DNA from: Ruminiclostridium sufflavum DSM 19573 | Lineage (GTDB): Bacteria > Bacillota > Clostridia > Acetivibrionales > DSM-1351 | DNA length: 59,572 nt | Reading direction: 5' to 3' | Assembly: GCF_003208175.1 (NCBI RefSeq) | Contig: NZ_QKMR01000026.1 | Location: 5,467 to 65,038, forward strand | Part shown: positions 26,120-36,103 of the stretch, piece by piece | Numbering within the stretch: the first letter of the stretch is position 1 | Layout: the number at the start of each line of letters is the position of its first letter | Notes under the pieces: generated by a model | Database searches by the model: none | Told to the model about the DNA's origin: nothing | What the model saw: the letters and a program-made list of their open reading frames with translations, nothing else | Program-made: the position numbers and the translations under genes

Positions 26120-29100
26120 ATGTTTCATATTTCAAAGGAAAGTATATATTATTTATCAACCCCAATGAGGTTTAGTAAAGGATTAGATTATTACACCTCT
26201 AAAAAAGTAAAGTCAGTTTCCTTCAATAAAAATATGCTTTTATTTGATGCATCAGTTATTGGAAACCACCCTTATAATGTTCAAATACAGTTTGACAAAA
26301 AGGGTTACATTAAAGATTACTCTTGCACCTGTCATGACTTTTCAAATACGAATAGCTGCTGTAAGCATATTATATCCGTACTCCTTCTCATAATCGAGAA
26401 GGATAATCAAGGCTTTTTTAATTCAGAAAAGCAAAAGCTTGCGGCAAAAGAAATTTTTGACTTCTTCCAAGCAAGAACAAGCCTTTCTAAAATTAAAATA
26501 AACGTTGAATTTAGCTTGGAGCTTTTTAAATCAAAATCTCCCTTTGCCAAAATAGGTCCGGCTGCCGCCTTTTCTATGCGAATAGGAACGGACCGGCTTT
26601 ATATTGTAAGAAATATAAGAGAATTTTTGGAATGTATTAAAAGCGATAAGGAATTGATATATGGCAAGGGATTTTCCTTTGACCCTTCTATATTTACTTT
26701 TAAGGATACAGAAAAGAAAATAATTTCATTCTTACAGGAAATATGGCAAAATGAAAATTTGACTGATTACTTAGCCGGGTATACAAAAAAGCAATCCGTT
26801 TTAAAGGATAAAGAAATATTTTTATCTGAAGCAGCACTGAAGAGACTGCTGGTATTGCTTGAGCCTGTTGCCTTTAATGTAATCCTCGGTGAGCAAAAAT
26901 TTGAAAAGATATGTATAGTTGAAAAAGATATTCCCTTAGACTTTATACTCACTAAAAACGCTTCGGCAGTGGAGCTCAATATCGACACAAAAGCTCCTCT
27001 GTACCAGCTTACCTCTGATTGTGAATATTTCCTTTATAAAGATGCCATTTATAGGGTTTCTCTAAATCAGCAGGAATACTTCAAACCATTTATGCATTAT
27101 ATTTCCGCTCAGAATACAAACCTTATTTCTTTTCAGGATAATGATAAGGAAAGATTCTTTGCCGAGCTATTACCCTATATCGAAAAAATAGGACAGGTTT
27201 CTATTGATGAAGACCTCAGGGCAATAGTAGAACGTGTTGAGCTTGAGCCTGAAATATACTTAGACAGGCATGAAGATGTAATAACTGCAGATGTCAAATT
27301 TAAATATGGAGAACGAATAATCAATCCTTTCTCCGCAGAAGTAAATCAAGCTCCTTACGATAAAATATTGATAAGAGATTTAGAAAAGGAAGGCATTCTT
27401 CTTGATATTCTGGCTGAAACAGATTGCAAGGTAAATGGAAACAGAATTTATCTCGATGAAGAAGAAAAAATATTTGACTTTGTGAATTATGTTATACCCA
27501 GATTGCAGGAATATTCAGCGGTTTTTTATTCAGAAAGCTTTAAGGCAATGAGCTTCAGGCGGTCACTTTCCTTTTCCGGCTATTTAAGGCTTAATAGCTT
27601 AACTGACTTACTTGAATTCAATTTCAATATTGATGGCGTACACAAGGATGAACTGGCTTACGTAATTGACAGTATAAAGCAAAAAAAGAAATACTATAGG
27701 CTAAAAAACGGTGATTTTTTACCGTTGGAATCAACGGAATTAATAAATATGGCTGAAATAATTGACCGTCTGGAATTAAACAGCTCCGAATTTAAAAATG
27801 ATATAATTCAATTACCCAAATACCGTGCGCTTTATATAGATAATATGCTCAAAGAGAGCGGTATGAAATTTTTTGAAAGAAATAACATCTTGAAAAATTT
27901 AATTCACGATATGCAGGAGCCTTCAGAAACAGAGTACAAAATACCAAAGGCTATTAACGGAACACTCAGAAGCTATCAAAAATTGGGATTTAAATGGTTA
28001 AAAACACTTTCAGTATATGGTTTGGGCGGTATTTTAGCTGACGATATGGGCCTAGGCAAGACTCTTCAGGTAATTACGCTGCTCCAGTATGAAAAGCAGG
28101 TATCCGGTACGTGCTCCTCCATTGTCATTGTACCTACTTCCTTGATATATAACTGGTGCTCCGAGGTTAATAAATTTGCACCTGAGATGACTATTACAGC
28201 AGTGGTCGGAAGCAAACCCGAGCGGCTGAGCCTTATTGAATCAGCTCGCAAATCGGATATACTGGTCACTTCCTATGCTCTCATAAGGAGAGATATTGAT
28301 GAATATAAAAAACTTTCCTTCAGATACTGTATACTTGACGAGGCGCAGCATATAAAAAATCCTTCCTCGCAGGCAGCCAAAGCAGTAAAACAGCTGGTTT
28401 CAAGTAATAGGCTAGCCTTGACAGGTACCCCTATGGAAAATAATCTGACAGAATTATGGTCAGTTTTTGATTTTATTCTACCCGGTTATATGCATTCACA
28501 TGCAAAATTTGTTGAAAAGTATGAAGGACCGATATCAAAAGGTGACACCTCTGCATTATCAAGTCTCAGCAAACAGCTTAAGCCGTTTATTTTAAGGAGA
28601 CTTAAACAGGATGTTCTCACAGAATTGCCGGATAAGATTGAACATGTAATTGAGGCTGAACTCACAGATGACCAGAAAAAGCTCTACATGGCTTATTTAG
28701 AGCAGGCAAAAGGAGAGCTTTTCAAAGAAATAAATGAAAATGGCTTCGAAAAGAGCCAAATGAAAATACTTGCCGTACTTACAAGGCTGAGACAGCTCTG
28801 CTGTCATCCCGCACTGTTTGTAGACAGCTATAAAGGTGAAAGCGGCAAACTGCTGCTGCTCAAAGAAATTATAGAAGACTCTCTTATGTCCGGACATAGA
28901 ATTCTTATTTTCTCTCAGTTTACATCTATGCTGGCAATTATAAAGGAATGGCTAATCAGTTCCGAAACAGAGTATCTTTATTTAGACGGATCCACTCCTG
29001 CCGAAGAAAGGATACATCTTGTAAGAGGCTTTAACAGCGGAAAAGGCAAGGTATTTCTTCTCTCCCTTAAATCAGGAGGGACAGGCTTAAACCTTACCGG

Positions 29101-29350
29101 TGCAGATACCGTAATTCATTATGATCCTTGGTGGAATCCGGCAGTTGAAGATCAGGCAACCGACAGAGCCTATCGAATCGGTCAGACAAAAACCGTTCAT
29201 GTTATGAAATTGGTAACTCATGGAACAATCGAAGAGAAAATAATAAAGTTAAAGGATAGAAAAAAACAGCTTGTAGACTCCGTTATTCAGTCGGGGGAAA
29301 CCTTAATAACCAAAATGAGCCGGCAGGAGCTGGAAGAGTTATTTAATTGA
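26120..29350 (+). CDS. SWIM zinc-finger SNF2-family helicase
   Basis: The 1076-residue protein has an N-terminal SWIM finger (C69-x-C71 ... C81-x-H83 in YSCTCHDF and SCCKH), a long family-specific middle region to ~600, then a SNF2 ATPase: Walker A DDMGLGKT with K647, Walker B DEAQ at 740-743, and the helicase C-terminal domain with LDGSTPAEER, LKSGGTGLNLTGAD and QATDRAYRIGQ. It is a double-stranded DNA translocase of the bacterial SNF2 type, function in the cell unclear (chromatin/repair/transcription recycling roles are known for relatives). AGGAGC precedes the ATG. Possible -10 TATAAT at 26053-26058. Its last 12 bp overlap the convergent gene end. Confidence 0.93.
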   Translation: MFHISKESIYYLSTPMRFSKGLDYYTSKKVKSVSFNKNMLLFDASVIGNHPYNVQIQFDKKGYIKDYSCTCHDFSNTNSCCKHIISVLLLIIEKDNQGFFNSEKQKLAAKEIFDFFQARTSLSKIKINVEFSLELFKSKSPFAKIGPAAAFSMRIGTDRLYIVRNIREFLECIKSDKELIYGKGFSFDPSIFTFKDTEKKIISFLQEIWQNENLTDYLAGYTKKQSVLKDKEIFLSEAALKRLLVLLEPVAFNVILGEQKFEKICIVEKDIPLDFILTKNASAVELNIDTKAPLYQLTSDCEYFLYKDAIYRVSLNQQEYFKPFMHYISAQNTNLISFQDNDKERFFAELLPYIEKIGQVSIDEDLRAIVERVELEPEIYLDRHEDVITADVKFKYGERIINPFSAEVNQAPYDKILIRDLEKEGILLDILAETDCKVNGNRIYLDEEEKIFDFVNYVIPRLQEYSAVFYSESFKAMSFRRSLSFSGYLRLNSLTDLLEFNFNIDGVHKDELAYVIDSIKQKKKYYRLKNGDFLPLESTELINMAEIIDRLELNSSEFKNDIIQLPKYRALYIDNMLKESGMKFFERNNILKNLIHDMQEPSETEYKIPKAINGTLRSYQKLGFKWLKTLSVYGLGGILADDMGLGKTLQVITLLQYEKQVSGTCSSIVIVPTSLIYNWCSEVNKFAPEMTITAVVGSKPERLSLIESARKSDILVTSYALIRRDIDEYKKLSFRYCILDEAQHIKNPSSQAAKAVKQLVSSNRLALTGTPMENNLTELWSVFDFILPGYMHSHAKFVEKYEGPISKGDTSALSSLSKQLKPFILRRLKQDVLTELPDKIEHVIEAELTDDQKKLYMAYLEQAKGELFKEINENGFEKSQMKILAVLTRLRQLCCHPALFVDSYKGESGKLLLLKEIIEDSLMSGHRILIFSQFTSMLAIIKEWLISSETEYLYLDGSTPAEERIHLVRGFNSGKGKVFLLSLKSGGTGLNLTGADTVIHYDPWWNPAVEDQATDRAYRIGQTKTVHVMKLVTHGTIEEKIIKLKDRKKQLVDSVIQSGETLITKMSRQELEELFN

Positions 29351-31192
29351 AAATAACTCTTTGTTTTCTTGTTCCCCGAATAATATGTCCTTTTGAATTT
29401 TTTCATAGGTATATTCATAATCCTTATATTTGGAAGGTGTGTCCTTATAAGTAATCCCATTGCTGAGAACCGAAAGAAAATGCCTGTTTACCGGTACCTT
29501 GCCTGAATAATCAAGCAAAAAATTATAAAAGGGCGGTATTTCCATTCCAATCTCGGACATGATATATGCACCCATATAATTTGAGCTTAAAGTCTTTCCC
29601 GCTTTCATATCAGTCTTATAATTAAACCATATTAAATATGGAGTCTTTAATATTTTCTGATTATCAACAAGCATTTTTCCGTTCTCTATATTTGTCCCTT
29701 CAATACCTTTAAACAAATCAGCATCAGTAACCGCTTCCCCTATAAACCCAAGTTTCTTATAAACCCCCAGCTGTTCGGTCAATGCAGGCAAATGATCTCC
29801 CAAAAACACGACAACCGTCGGCTCTTTTACTGTTCTGAAATAATCTATTACCTTTTTAAGGCTCTTATCTGCATCATTTATGCCTTGGGCATAGTTTTGT
29901 AAAGCAGTTATACTTTCCTCGTCCAAGCTTTTAGTAGATTGAATTTTAAATTTATTATCCTTGTAATAGTTTTCGGTTGTATACGGCCAGTGATTCTGCA
30001 TGGAAATATTATACATAAACACAGGTCCTTCCGCTTTTTCATACTCTGAAATAATATAATCTGCAAAGGTATCATCTGAAATATATTCTCCCTTTTTTAC
30101 AGCATCCGGCATATCTGACTGTGTTACAAACTTGTCTATGCCAATCAGAGGATAAATCGAACTGCGCTTGAAAAATGCTTTTTCATACGGATGGACTGAA
30201 ATAGTCTGGTATCCCAGCTTCTTAAAATACGTTGGTATTGATGGAATCTCCTTTTTAATGCTTGTAGTATAAGCGGTTGTCTGATATGGAAGGTACTTGA
30301 GAGATAAGCCCGTCATGATTTCAAATTCAACATTACAGGTCAGCCCTCCATATGTAGGTGAAACCATCTCACCGCTGACAGCTTCTTTCTGAAGAGCATG
30401 CAGATTGGGCACCGGATCCTCTGAAAACTTTACATTGGGTAATAGCGTTGCATCCCAAAAGGCTTCACTCATTATAAAAATAACGTTTGGTTTAACCTCT
30501 GTCGCTGCTTGTCCGGCAGTAAATTTATATTGAAAATCACTTTCAGATGAAACCTCTGAGCTCTCATCCATATCTGCCCATAGCTTGGCATTAATAATAA
30601 ACCCTCTGATGTAGCCATTTTGTTCACAGGTAGCAGTAGGAGACTCTTCAACTCCAATACTTGGTAATGTTTGAAAAACTACAGCAATAATAACAGCGCA
30701 AAATATAGAAGATACTATTCTGAAGGTCAGGTTAAGAGCTGATTTTTCATAAATAAAAATCCCAATTACCATAGCAAGCAGTATTAAAACAGAGGCTACG
30801 AAAATCCCGTTCCATAAAAAATTAAACTGGGCAAGATTCATACTCCCCACAAGACCGGCCACATTTAAGCTGCTCATTACGTCCCATGGCATCAAAGGCA
30901 CTCCCAGTATTTCTCTCTTACTTCCTACAATTGCAGCTATAAGCACACAAAGAACAGAAAAGGAGAGTGCTGTGACTCCTTTATTATTAATAAAAGCCCA
31001 TAGTACAATATAAGCAGCCAAAAATAAGAGCAAAGAAAGAAAGAATTGCAGAGGTGCCTTAACAGGCCATATAACAGTACTTATAAAATCACCTCTTGTT
31101 GCAAATTCAATAATAAATAAAGAAAATATGGGTATTAAAAAGAACAGCAATTTAGTGCAATTATATTTTGATAGTATTTTTTTAATTTCCAT
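29339..31192 (-). CDS. LTA synthase-type phosphoglycerol transferase
   Basis: The 617-residue protein has five hydrophobic helices in the first ~185 residues and a large extracellular sulfatase-fold domain. NVIFIMSEAFWD binds metal, and GGLTCNVEFE holds the catalytic threonine (about T285), as in LtaS. FLGDHLPAL gives the late metal-binding Asp-His, and NHWPYT matches the family. Relatives polymerise glycerol-phosphate onto lipid or glycan carriers at the outer membrane face. The start is ATG 31192 with AAGGGG 10 nt upstream; an earlier ATG at 31213 precedes that site. It could make lipoteichoic acid or decorate a surface glycan; the context does not decide. Confidence 0.9.
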   Translation of the reverse strand: MEIKKILSKYNCTKLLFFLIPIFSLFIIEFATRGDFISTVIWPVKAPLQFFLSLLLFLAAYIVLWAFINNKGVTALSFSVLCVLIAAIVGSKREILGVPLMPWDVMSSLNVAGLVGSMNLAQFNFLWNGIFVASVLILLAMVIGIFIYEKSALNLTFRIVSSIFCAVIIAVVFQTLPSIGVEESPTATCEQNGYIRGFIINAKLWADMDESSEVSSESDFQYKFTAGQAATEVKPNVIFIMSEAFWDATLLPNVKFSEDPVPNLHALQKEAVSGEMVSPTYGGLTCNVEFEIMTGLSLKYLPYQTTAYTTSIKKEIPSIPTYFKKLGYQTISVHPYEKAFFKRSSIYPLIGIDKFVTQSDMPDAVKKGEYISDDTFADYIISEYEKAEGPVFMYNISMQNHWPYTTENYYKDNKFKIQSTKSLDEESITALQNYAQGINDADKSLKKVIDYFRTVKEPTVVVFLGDHLPALTEQLGVYKKLGFIGEAVTDADLFKGIEGTNIENGKMLVDNQKILKTPYLIWFNYKTDMKAGKTLSSNYMGAYIMSEIGMEIPPFYNFLLDYSGKVPVNRHFLSVLSNGITYKDTPSKYKDYEYTYEKIQKDILFGEQENKELFSIK

Positions 31193-31535
31193 AGCTTGAA
31201 AACCCCTTTGCAAAACCCATAATATTTATATTTTTTCACATCTTCTATCCTTAGTCAACATAATCAGTCCAAAGCTTCTATAATTTTATCAGAGTTCTCT
31301 AATAATTTGCGAAAATTAATATACTTGTATAAGTATATAATACTAGTAATCCCCGAACTTAATATAAAAAATGTGGCTTTTAATTAACAAAGGCAATTAC
31401 GGCTGAAAGCCTTTGTGAAATCAAATACCGGTGCAATATTCTTTCTTATAATTTAATATAAAATATATGAAAAATAATACCGCCAAGTTGTAATACTACA
31501 ATTCAGCGATATTATCCAATAGAATTTTTACAATT
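31193..31535. other. Intergenic region upstream of the LTA synthase-like gene
   Basis: No gene seen. It contains a palindrome TATACTTGTATAAGTATA (31320-31337), a possible operator, and a hairpin with ACAAAGGC/GCCTTTGT arms (31388-31411) that lacks a T run and so is not a normal terminator. Confidence 0.4.
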
Positions 31536-32651
31536 TTATTTTAAATTTTCAGGATTCAGACACTGCAACTCTTCTGGAACAAACAATCCGTCTTTTCTGA
31601 TTAACTTATCATCAAACCATATTTCTCCGCCTCCGTATTCCGGTCTTTGGATAAATACCAAATCCCAATGAATTGAAGACTTATTTCCATTCGGACACTC
31701 ATCATAACAGCATCCCGGTGTAAAGTGCAGGCTGCCCTTAATCTTTTCATCAAACAAAGTGTCCTTCATTGGCTTTTCAATGTACGGATTTACCCCTATT
31801 GCAAATTCTCCTACATATCTGGCACCCTCGTCTGTGTCAAATATCTCATTAATACGCTCAGTATCATTTGCAGCCGCTTTTACAATTTTACCGTCTTTAA
31901 ATTCAAGACATATATTCTCAAATGTAACCCCCTGATATACAGCAGGGCAATTGTACGATATAACACCATTCACTGAATTTCTGACAGGAGCCGTATATAC
32001 CTCTCCATCGGGAATATTCATTTTGCCGTCACATTTGATTGCAGGAAGTCCCTTAATCGAAAAGCTCAGATCTGTGCCCTTGCCGGTAATTCTGACTCTG
32101 TCTGCCGCCTCCATAACTCTAACCAGCGGATCCATAGCTTTTGACATTTTCCTGTAATCAAGGTTGCAGACATCAAAATAAAAGTCCTCAAAATATTCTG
32201 TAGGCATATTTGCCAGCTGTGCCATTGAATGGGTGGGATATCTCATAACACACCACTTTGTATTGTTTACACGTTCCTCTGAATGAACAGGCTTTGCAAA
32301 CAGAGACATATACAGCCTCATTTTTTCAGCAGGCACAGAAGCCTTTTCACTTACGTTATCTCCCGAGCGGATGCCGATATATGCATCCATATCCTTCATC
32401 CGAGCCAACTCGTACCGAGCCATATCCTTTATCTGCTCCTCCGTGCAATTTTCAAGCAAAACGCGCTCCAGCTCCGGATTCTTTACAGTTAAATACGGTA
32501 TGGCACCAACCTTGTATGTCTCACGAATCAATGCTCTGGAAAGCGGCATTTCATCTCCTGCATTTTCAATCAGTATTTTTTCACCTGCCTTCAATTCACA
32601 GGAATAATTAATTAAATTTGCAGCAAGCTTTTCTATTCGCGAATCCCTCAT
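31536..32651 (-). CDS. M29-family aminopeptidase
   Basis: The 371-residue cytoplasmic metallopeptidase is of the thermophilic aminopeptidase family (AmpS/PepS). The N-terminal domain LKAGEKILIENAGDEMPL, the central PDGEVYTAPVRNSVNG, EFAIGVNPYIEKPMKDTLFDEKI (in parts) and IHWDLVFI supply the family's Glu/His/Asp metal ligands. Length is slightly below the usual ~410. GGAGGAC precedes the ATG. It stands 72 nt after pepF on the same strand, so peptide degradation may be coordinated. Confidence 0.9.
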   Translation of the reverse strand: MRDSRIEKLAANLINYSCELKAGEKILIENAGDEMPLSRALIRETYKVGAIPYLTVKNPELERVLLENCTEEQIKDMARYELARMKDMDAYIGIRSGDNVSEKASVPAEKMRLYMSLFAKPVHSEERVNNTKWCVMRYPTHSMAQLANMPTEYFEDFYFDVCNLDYRKMSKAMDPLVRVMEAADRVRITGKGTDLSFSIKGLPAIKCDGKMNIPDGEVYTAPVRNSVNGVISYNCPAVYQGVTFENICLEFKDGKIVKAAANDTERINEIFDTDEGARYVGEFAIGVNPYIEKPMKDTLFDEKIKGSLHFTPGCCYDECPNGNKSSIHWDLVFIQRPEYGGGEIWFDDKLIRKDGLFVPEELQCLNPENLK

Positions 32652-32723
32652 ATAGTTAGTCCTCCATTTTATTCTGTGTTACAGTATATTAATAGCCTCT
32701 CTATAAACAACCTCTGAAGCACA

Positions 32724-34529
32724 TTATCCCAAAAGCTCTTCCAGCTCATCCAGAGTCTTTTCAAATACATTCAAAGCATCCTGTACAGGCTGCGGCGAGG
32801 ATAAGTCTACTCCCGCAATTTTTAATAATTCAATCGGATAATTTGAGCCTCCGCTTTTCAAAAATTCCAGATACTTATTAACAGCAGGCTCGCCTTCTGT
32901 CAGAATTTTTTCAGCAATTGCCGTAGCTGCAGAAAATCCTGTTGCATACTTATAAACATAAAAGCTGCTATAAAAATGAGGTATCCTTGACCATTCCATC
33001 GCAATATCCTCATCAACCTCAACGGCTGCTCCAAAATATTTCTTATTAAGCCCATAATATATATCACAAAGCTCTTGAGCATTAAGAGCCTCTCCCTGCT
33101 CCACTTTCTCGTGAATTGTCTTTTCAAACTCGGCAAACATTGTCTGTCTGAAAACAGTTCCTCTGAATTCCTCAAGATAATGATTCAAAAGATATGCCTT
33201 CTCCTGCTTGCTTTTTGCTCTTGGAAGCAAATATCTCATTAGGAGGGATTCATTTACTGTTGAAGCCACCTCTGCAACAAATATCTTATATTCGGAATAA
33301 ACATACGGCTGTGTCATATTTGTGTAATAGGAATGAAGGGCATGCCCCATTTCATGTGCCAAGGTAAATACATCATTAATTGTATCCTGATAATTCAAAA
33401 GCACATACGGATGCGTTTTAAAGGTCCCCCATGCATATGCTCCGCTCGTCTTTCCCTGATTTTCATATACATCTATCCACCCTGAATCCATTCCCTTCTG
33501 AAGAAATTCCACATATTCCTCTCCCAGAGGCTTAAGTGCTTCAAGAACAATAGCCTTTGCCTCTTCATAGGGTATTTTCCTGTCAAATTCTTCTACCATC
33601 GGAACATAGAGGTCAAACATATGCAGCTTTTCCAGTTTCAATACCTTTTTTCTAAGCTTTAAATATCTGTCCTGCAATGTAAGCTTTTTGTTTATTGTTT
33701 CTATCAGATTATCATACAAGCTTACTGATACATTGTCATTATCAAGTGACGCTCCAATTGCAGAGGGATACTTTCTGACCATCGCATAAAATCTGTTTTT
33801 CTTTACATTAGATGTAAGCATGGCGGCCAGTGTATTTTTCATCTTTTTATAAGTGCTGTAAACTGCGTTAAAAGCATCCTCCCGAATACGCCTGTCTTTA
33901 CTTTCAAGAAATGCCACATACCTGCCCTTTGTAACCTCAACCTCTTCCCCGTCCTCATCCTTTATGTAGGGAAACTTGATATCAGCATTGTTGTACATAG
34001 TGAAAATGTCTCCGGCAGCATCTGATATTTCCGCTGACAAGGCTAAAATATGTTCTTCATTGTCTGATAAAATATGCCCCTTTTGCCTGATATTTTCCTG
34101 TATCGTAAACAAGTACACCGAAAGCCCGCTATTTGCTTCAGTATACGATAACAGCTTATCCTCCGGAATATCAAGCATTTCAGGGACAATAAATGAAACC
34201 GCCGCAAAAACCTCCGTAGCCAATGTTGAAGCTCTGTCTGTCAATGCCTGATAAGTAGAATTTCCGTTATCCTCGTCACGTTTCATACGGGCAAATACAA
34301 AAACCTTGTCATTAAGGGATAATACTTCATCACTCATTTTTAAGCAATCTAAAAGCATTTCAGGGCTGTCTGCCAGCTTACCCTTAAATCCCGATATTTG
34401 AACTGCAATTCCCTTTACTTTTTTAAAATCCTTTTCCCACAGTGAAATATCACTATAAATGTCTTCCAGCTTCCATTTAAATTTTGAAGCAATAGCTTCT
34501 CTTTTTGGTAAATCCTTATTTGCAGCCAT
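32724..34529 (-). CDS. pepF: Oligoendopeptidase F
   Basis: The 601-residue M3-family zinc peptidase cleaves oligopeptides in the cytoplasm. The HEMGH zinc motif lies in FTLAHEMGHALHSYY, the downstream Glu ligand in VAEVASTVNESL. The N-terminal helical domain is typical (KWKLEDIYSD). Length matches PepF. GGAGGG precedes the ATG. A possible sporulation role is known for some PepF proteins, but nothing here shows it. Confidence 0.95.
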   Translation of the reverse strand: MAANKDLPKREAIASKFKWKLEDIYSDISLWEKDFKKVKGIAVQISGFKGKLADSPEMLLDCLKMSDEVLSLNDKVFVFARMKRDEDNGNSTYQALTDRASTLATEVFAAVSFIVPEMLDIPEDKLLSYTEANSGLSVYLFTIQENIRQKGHILSDNEEHILALSAEISDAAGDIFTMYNNADIKFPYIKDEDGEEVEVTKGRYVAFLESKDRRIREDAFNAVYSTYKKMKNTLAAMLTSNVKKNRFYAMVRKYPSAIGASLDNDNVSVSLYDNLIETINKKLTLQDRYLKLRKKVLKLEKLHMFDLYVPMVEEFDRKIPYEEAKAIVLEALKPLGEEYVEFLQKGMDSGWIDVYENQGKTSGAYAWGTFKTHPYVLLNYQDTINDVFTLAHEMGHALHSYYTNMTQPYVYSEYKIFVAEVASTVNESLLMRYLLPRAKSKQEKAYLLNHYLEEFRGTVFRQTMFAEFEKTIHEKVEQGEALNAQELCDIYYGLNKKYFGAAVEVDEDIAMEWSRIPHFYSSFYVYKYATGFSAATAIAEKILTEGEPAVNKYLEFLKSGGSNYPIELLKIAGVDLSSPQPVQDALNVFEKTLDELEELLG

Positions 34530-34897
34530 CTGTTATCCCTCCGTTTAATTAGTTATAATACCTTTAATAATTAGTTTGCACACTATTTCAATAATCTTGC
34601 ATAATATTTTAAGCAATTACCGTCGGTTAAAATTTAATACTCTGAATAAAACCCTTTTTCTACAAACTTAATTATAGAGCAATAAAGAAATAAATTCCAT
34701 GCATTTCCTATGTTTAGTATAAAATCAATTAATGCCACTTAAAAAAGGATCAATATTCTATCATAGCGAAGGTTTTAACAGTAATTGGTTAGCCTCTGCT
34801 GTTGACTTTAGTCACTGTAATTATTTAATTTTCGGAAGCAATGTGATAATATATATACTATATGGCTTATTGCTGTTTTTCTTTATTTTTTGCAGAA
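34530..34897. other. Divergent intergenic region between pepF and the SPFH gene
   Basis: No supported gene. On the plus strand TTGACT (34802-34807), 16 nt, TTTAAT (34824-34829) is a fair promoter for the SPFH gene. The 64-codon open frame within 34732-34926 has no ribosome site and shows no family resemblance. Confidence 0.4.
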
Positions 34898-34927
34898 ATT
34901 GTGCCCGAATGAGGCGTGGAGGTTAAT
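34898..34927 (+). promoter_or_regulatory. Leader element before the SPFH gene
   Basis: It reads ATTGTGCCCGAATGAGGC then GTGGAGGTTAAT and runs into the ATG. It has the same order and spacing as the elements at the E1 beta, PTPS-like and XrtG genes. No upstream anti-ribosome-site run was found in this copy. Confidence 0.5.
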
Positions 34928-35989
34928 ATGGGATTATTCAATTTTATAAAGTCTCAATTCATTGATGTTATTGAATGGACTGATAATAGTACAAATATAA
35001 TGGTTTATCAATTTCCTGTTGAAAACAGGGAAATTAAAATGGGAGCTCAGCTGACAGTAAGAGAAGCACAGATGGCGGTATTTGTCGATGAAGGCCAGCT
35101 AACAGACGTTTTTACACCCGGAAGATATACCCTTGACACTCAAAACCTTCCGGTATTAACCAAGCTCAAGTCTTGGAAATACGGCTTTAATTCGCCTTTT
35201 AAATCTGAGATTTACTTTGTAAATACAAAACAGTTTACAAACTGCAAGTGGGGTACAACAAACCCTATTATGATGCGTGATGCGGAATTTGGCATGCTCA
35301 GAATGAGAATGTTCGGAATATACTCCTTTAAGGTTGCCGACCCGGCAGTTTTTCTGAGGGAGGTTTTCGGAACAGCAAGCTTCTTTACTGTAGACGGAAT
35401 TACCGGTCAGCTCAAGAGCAAAATAGTTTCTGGGGTTGCTGATTTATTGGCGGAAGCTGCCATACCTGCTCTTGATTTATCATCAAAGTATGATGAAATA
35501 GCCCTGATGTCAAGGAAAAAGCTTGGAGAAAGCTTTAGCCGGTTGGGCTTGTCACTTGAATCACTTATTATTGAAAACATTTCTCTGCCTGAGGAAGTCG
35601 AGAAGGTACTTGACAAGCGTACCTCTATGGGTATAATAGGCGATAGCCTCAACCAATACACACGTTATCAGGCTGCGGAATCAATCCGTGATGCAGCGCA
35701 AAATCCCGGGGGAATGGCCGGTGCCGGTGTCGGTATGGGTGCGGGAATAGGCATCGGAAATATGTTTGCCGAAGCCTTTTCTGCACAACAGTCCAAACAA
35801 CCCGAAGCAAAAGCCCCTGAACCCGCAAAAATAAAATGTTCCAACTGCGGTGCAGCTTTAACGGAGCAGGCAAAATTTTGTCTGGAATGCGGTACCAAGG
35901 TAGAGCCTTCCACCAAGAAATGCTCCGGCTGCGGAAATGAACTTTCCGCCGGCAGTAAATTCTGCCAGGAATGCGGTCAGAAGCAGTAA
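34928..35989 (+). CDS. SPFH-domain protein with double zinc ribbon (YdjI-like)
   Basis: The 353-residue protein starts at ATG 34928 after GGAGGTTAAT. Residues ~1-240 form an SPFH/band-7-like domain (SQFIDVIEWTDN, ENREIKMGAQLTVREAQMAV, FGIYSFKVADPAVFLREVFG). A Gly/Ala/Met-rich linker with GAGVGMGAGIGIG follows. The C-terminus has two CxxC...CxxC ribbons (CSNCGAAL...CLECG and CSGCGNEL...CQECG). This matches Bacillus YdjI and the virion-core-like SPFH group, which assemble on membrane with PspA-type proteins. The next gene is YdjG-like, supporting a membrane-stress module. No PspA homolog lies beside them. Confidence 0.85.
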   Translation: MGLFNFIKSQFIDVIEWTDNSTNIMVYQFPVENREIKMGAQLTVREAQMAVFVDEGQLTDVFTPGRYTLDTQNLPVLTKLKSWKYGFNSPFKSEIYFVNTKQFTNCKWGTTNPIMMRDAEFGMLRMRMFGIYSFKVADPAVFLREVFGTASFFTVDGITGQLKSKIVSGVADLLAEAAIPALDLSSKYDEIALMSRKKLGESFSRLGLSLESLIIENISLPEEVEKVLDKRTSMGIIGDSLNQYTRYQAAESIRDAAQNPGGMAGAGVGMGAGIGIGNMFAEAFSAQQSKQPEAKAPEPAKIKCSNCGAALTEQAKFCLECGTKVEPSTKKCSGCGNELSAGSKFCQECGQKQ

Positions 35990-36103
35990 TGCCGGATATA
36001 TACAAGCTAATAGCATATATGCCGGGCTACAGTATGCGGCGGCTGTCTTGATTCTTGAGCTGCCGCTTTCTCAAATATATTCTAAATCTGTGGAGATAAT
36101 TTT

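Noticed and set aside
34732-34926. 64-codon ORF before the SPFH gene
   Set aside because: No ribosome binding site, overlaps the leader element, no family resemblance.
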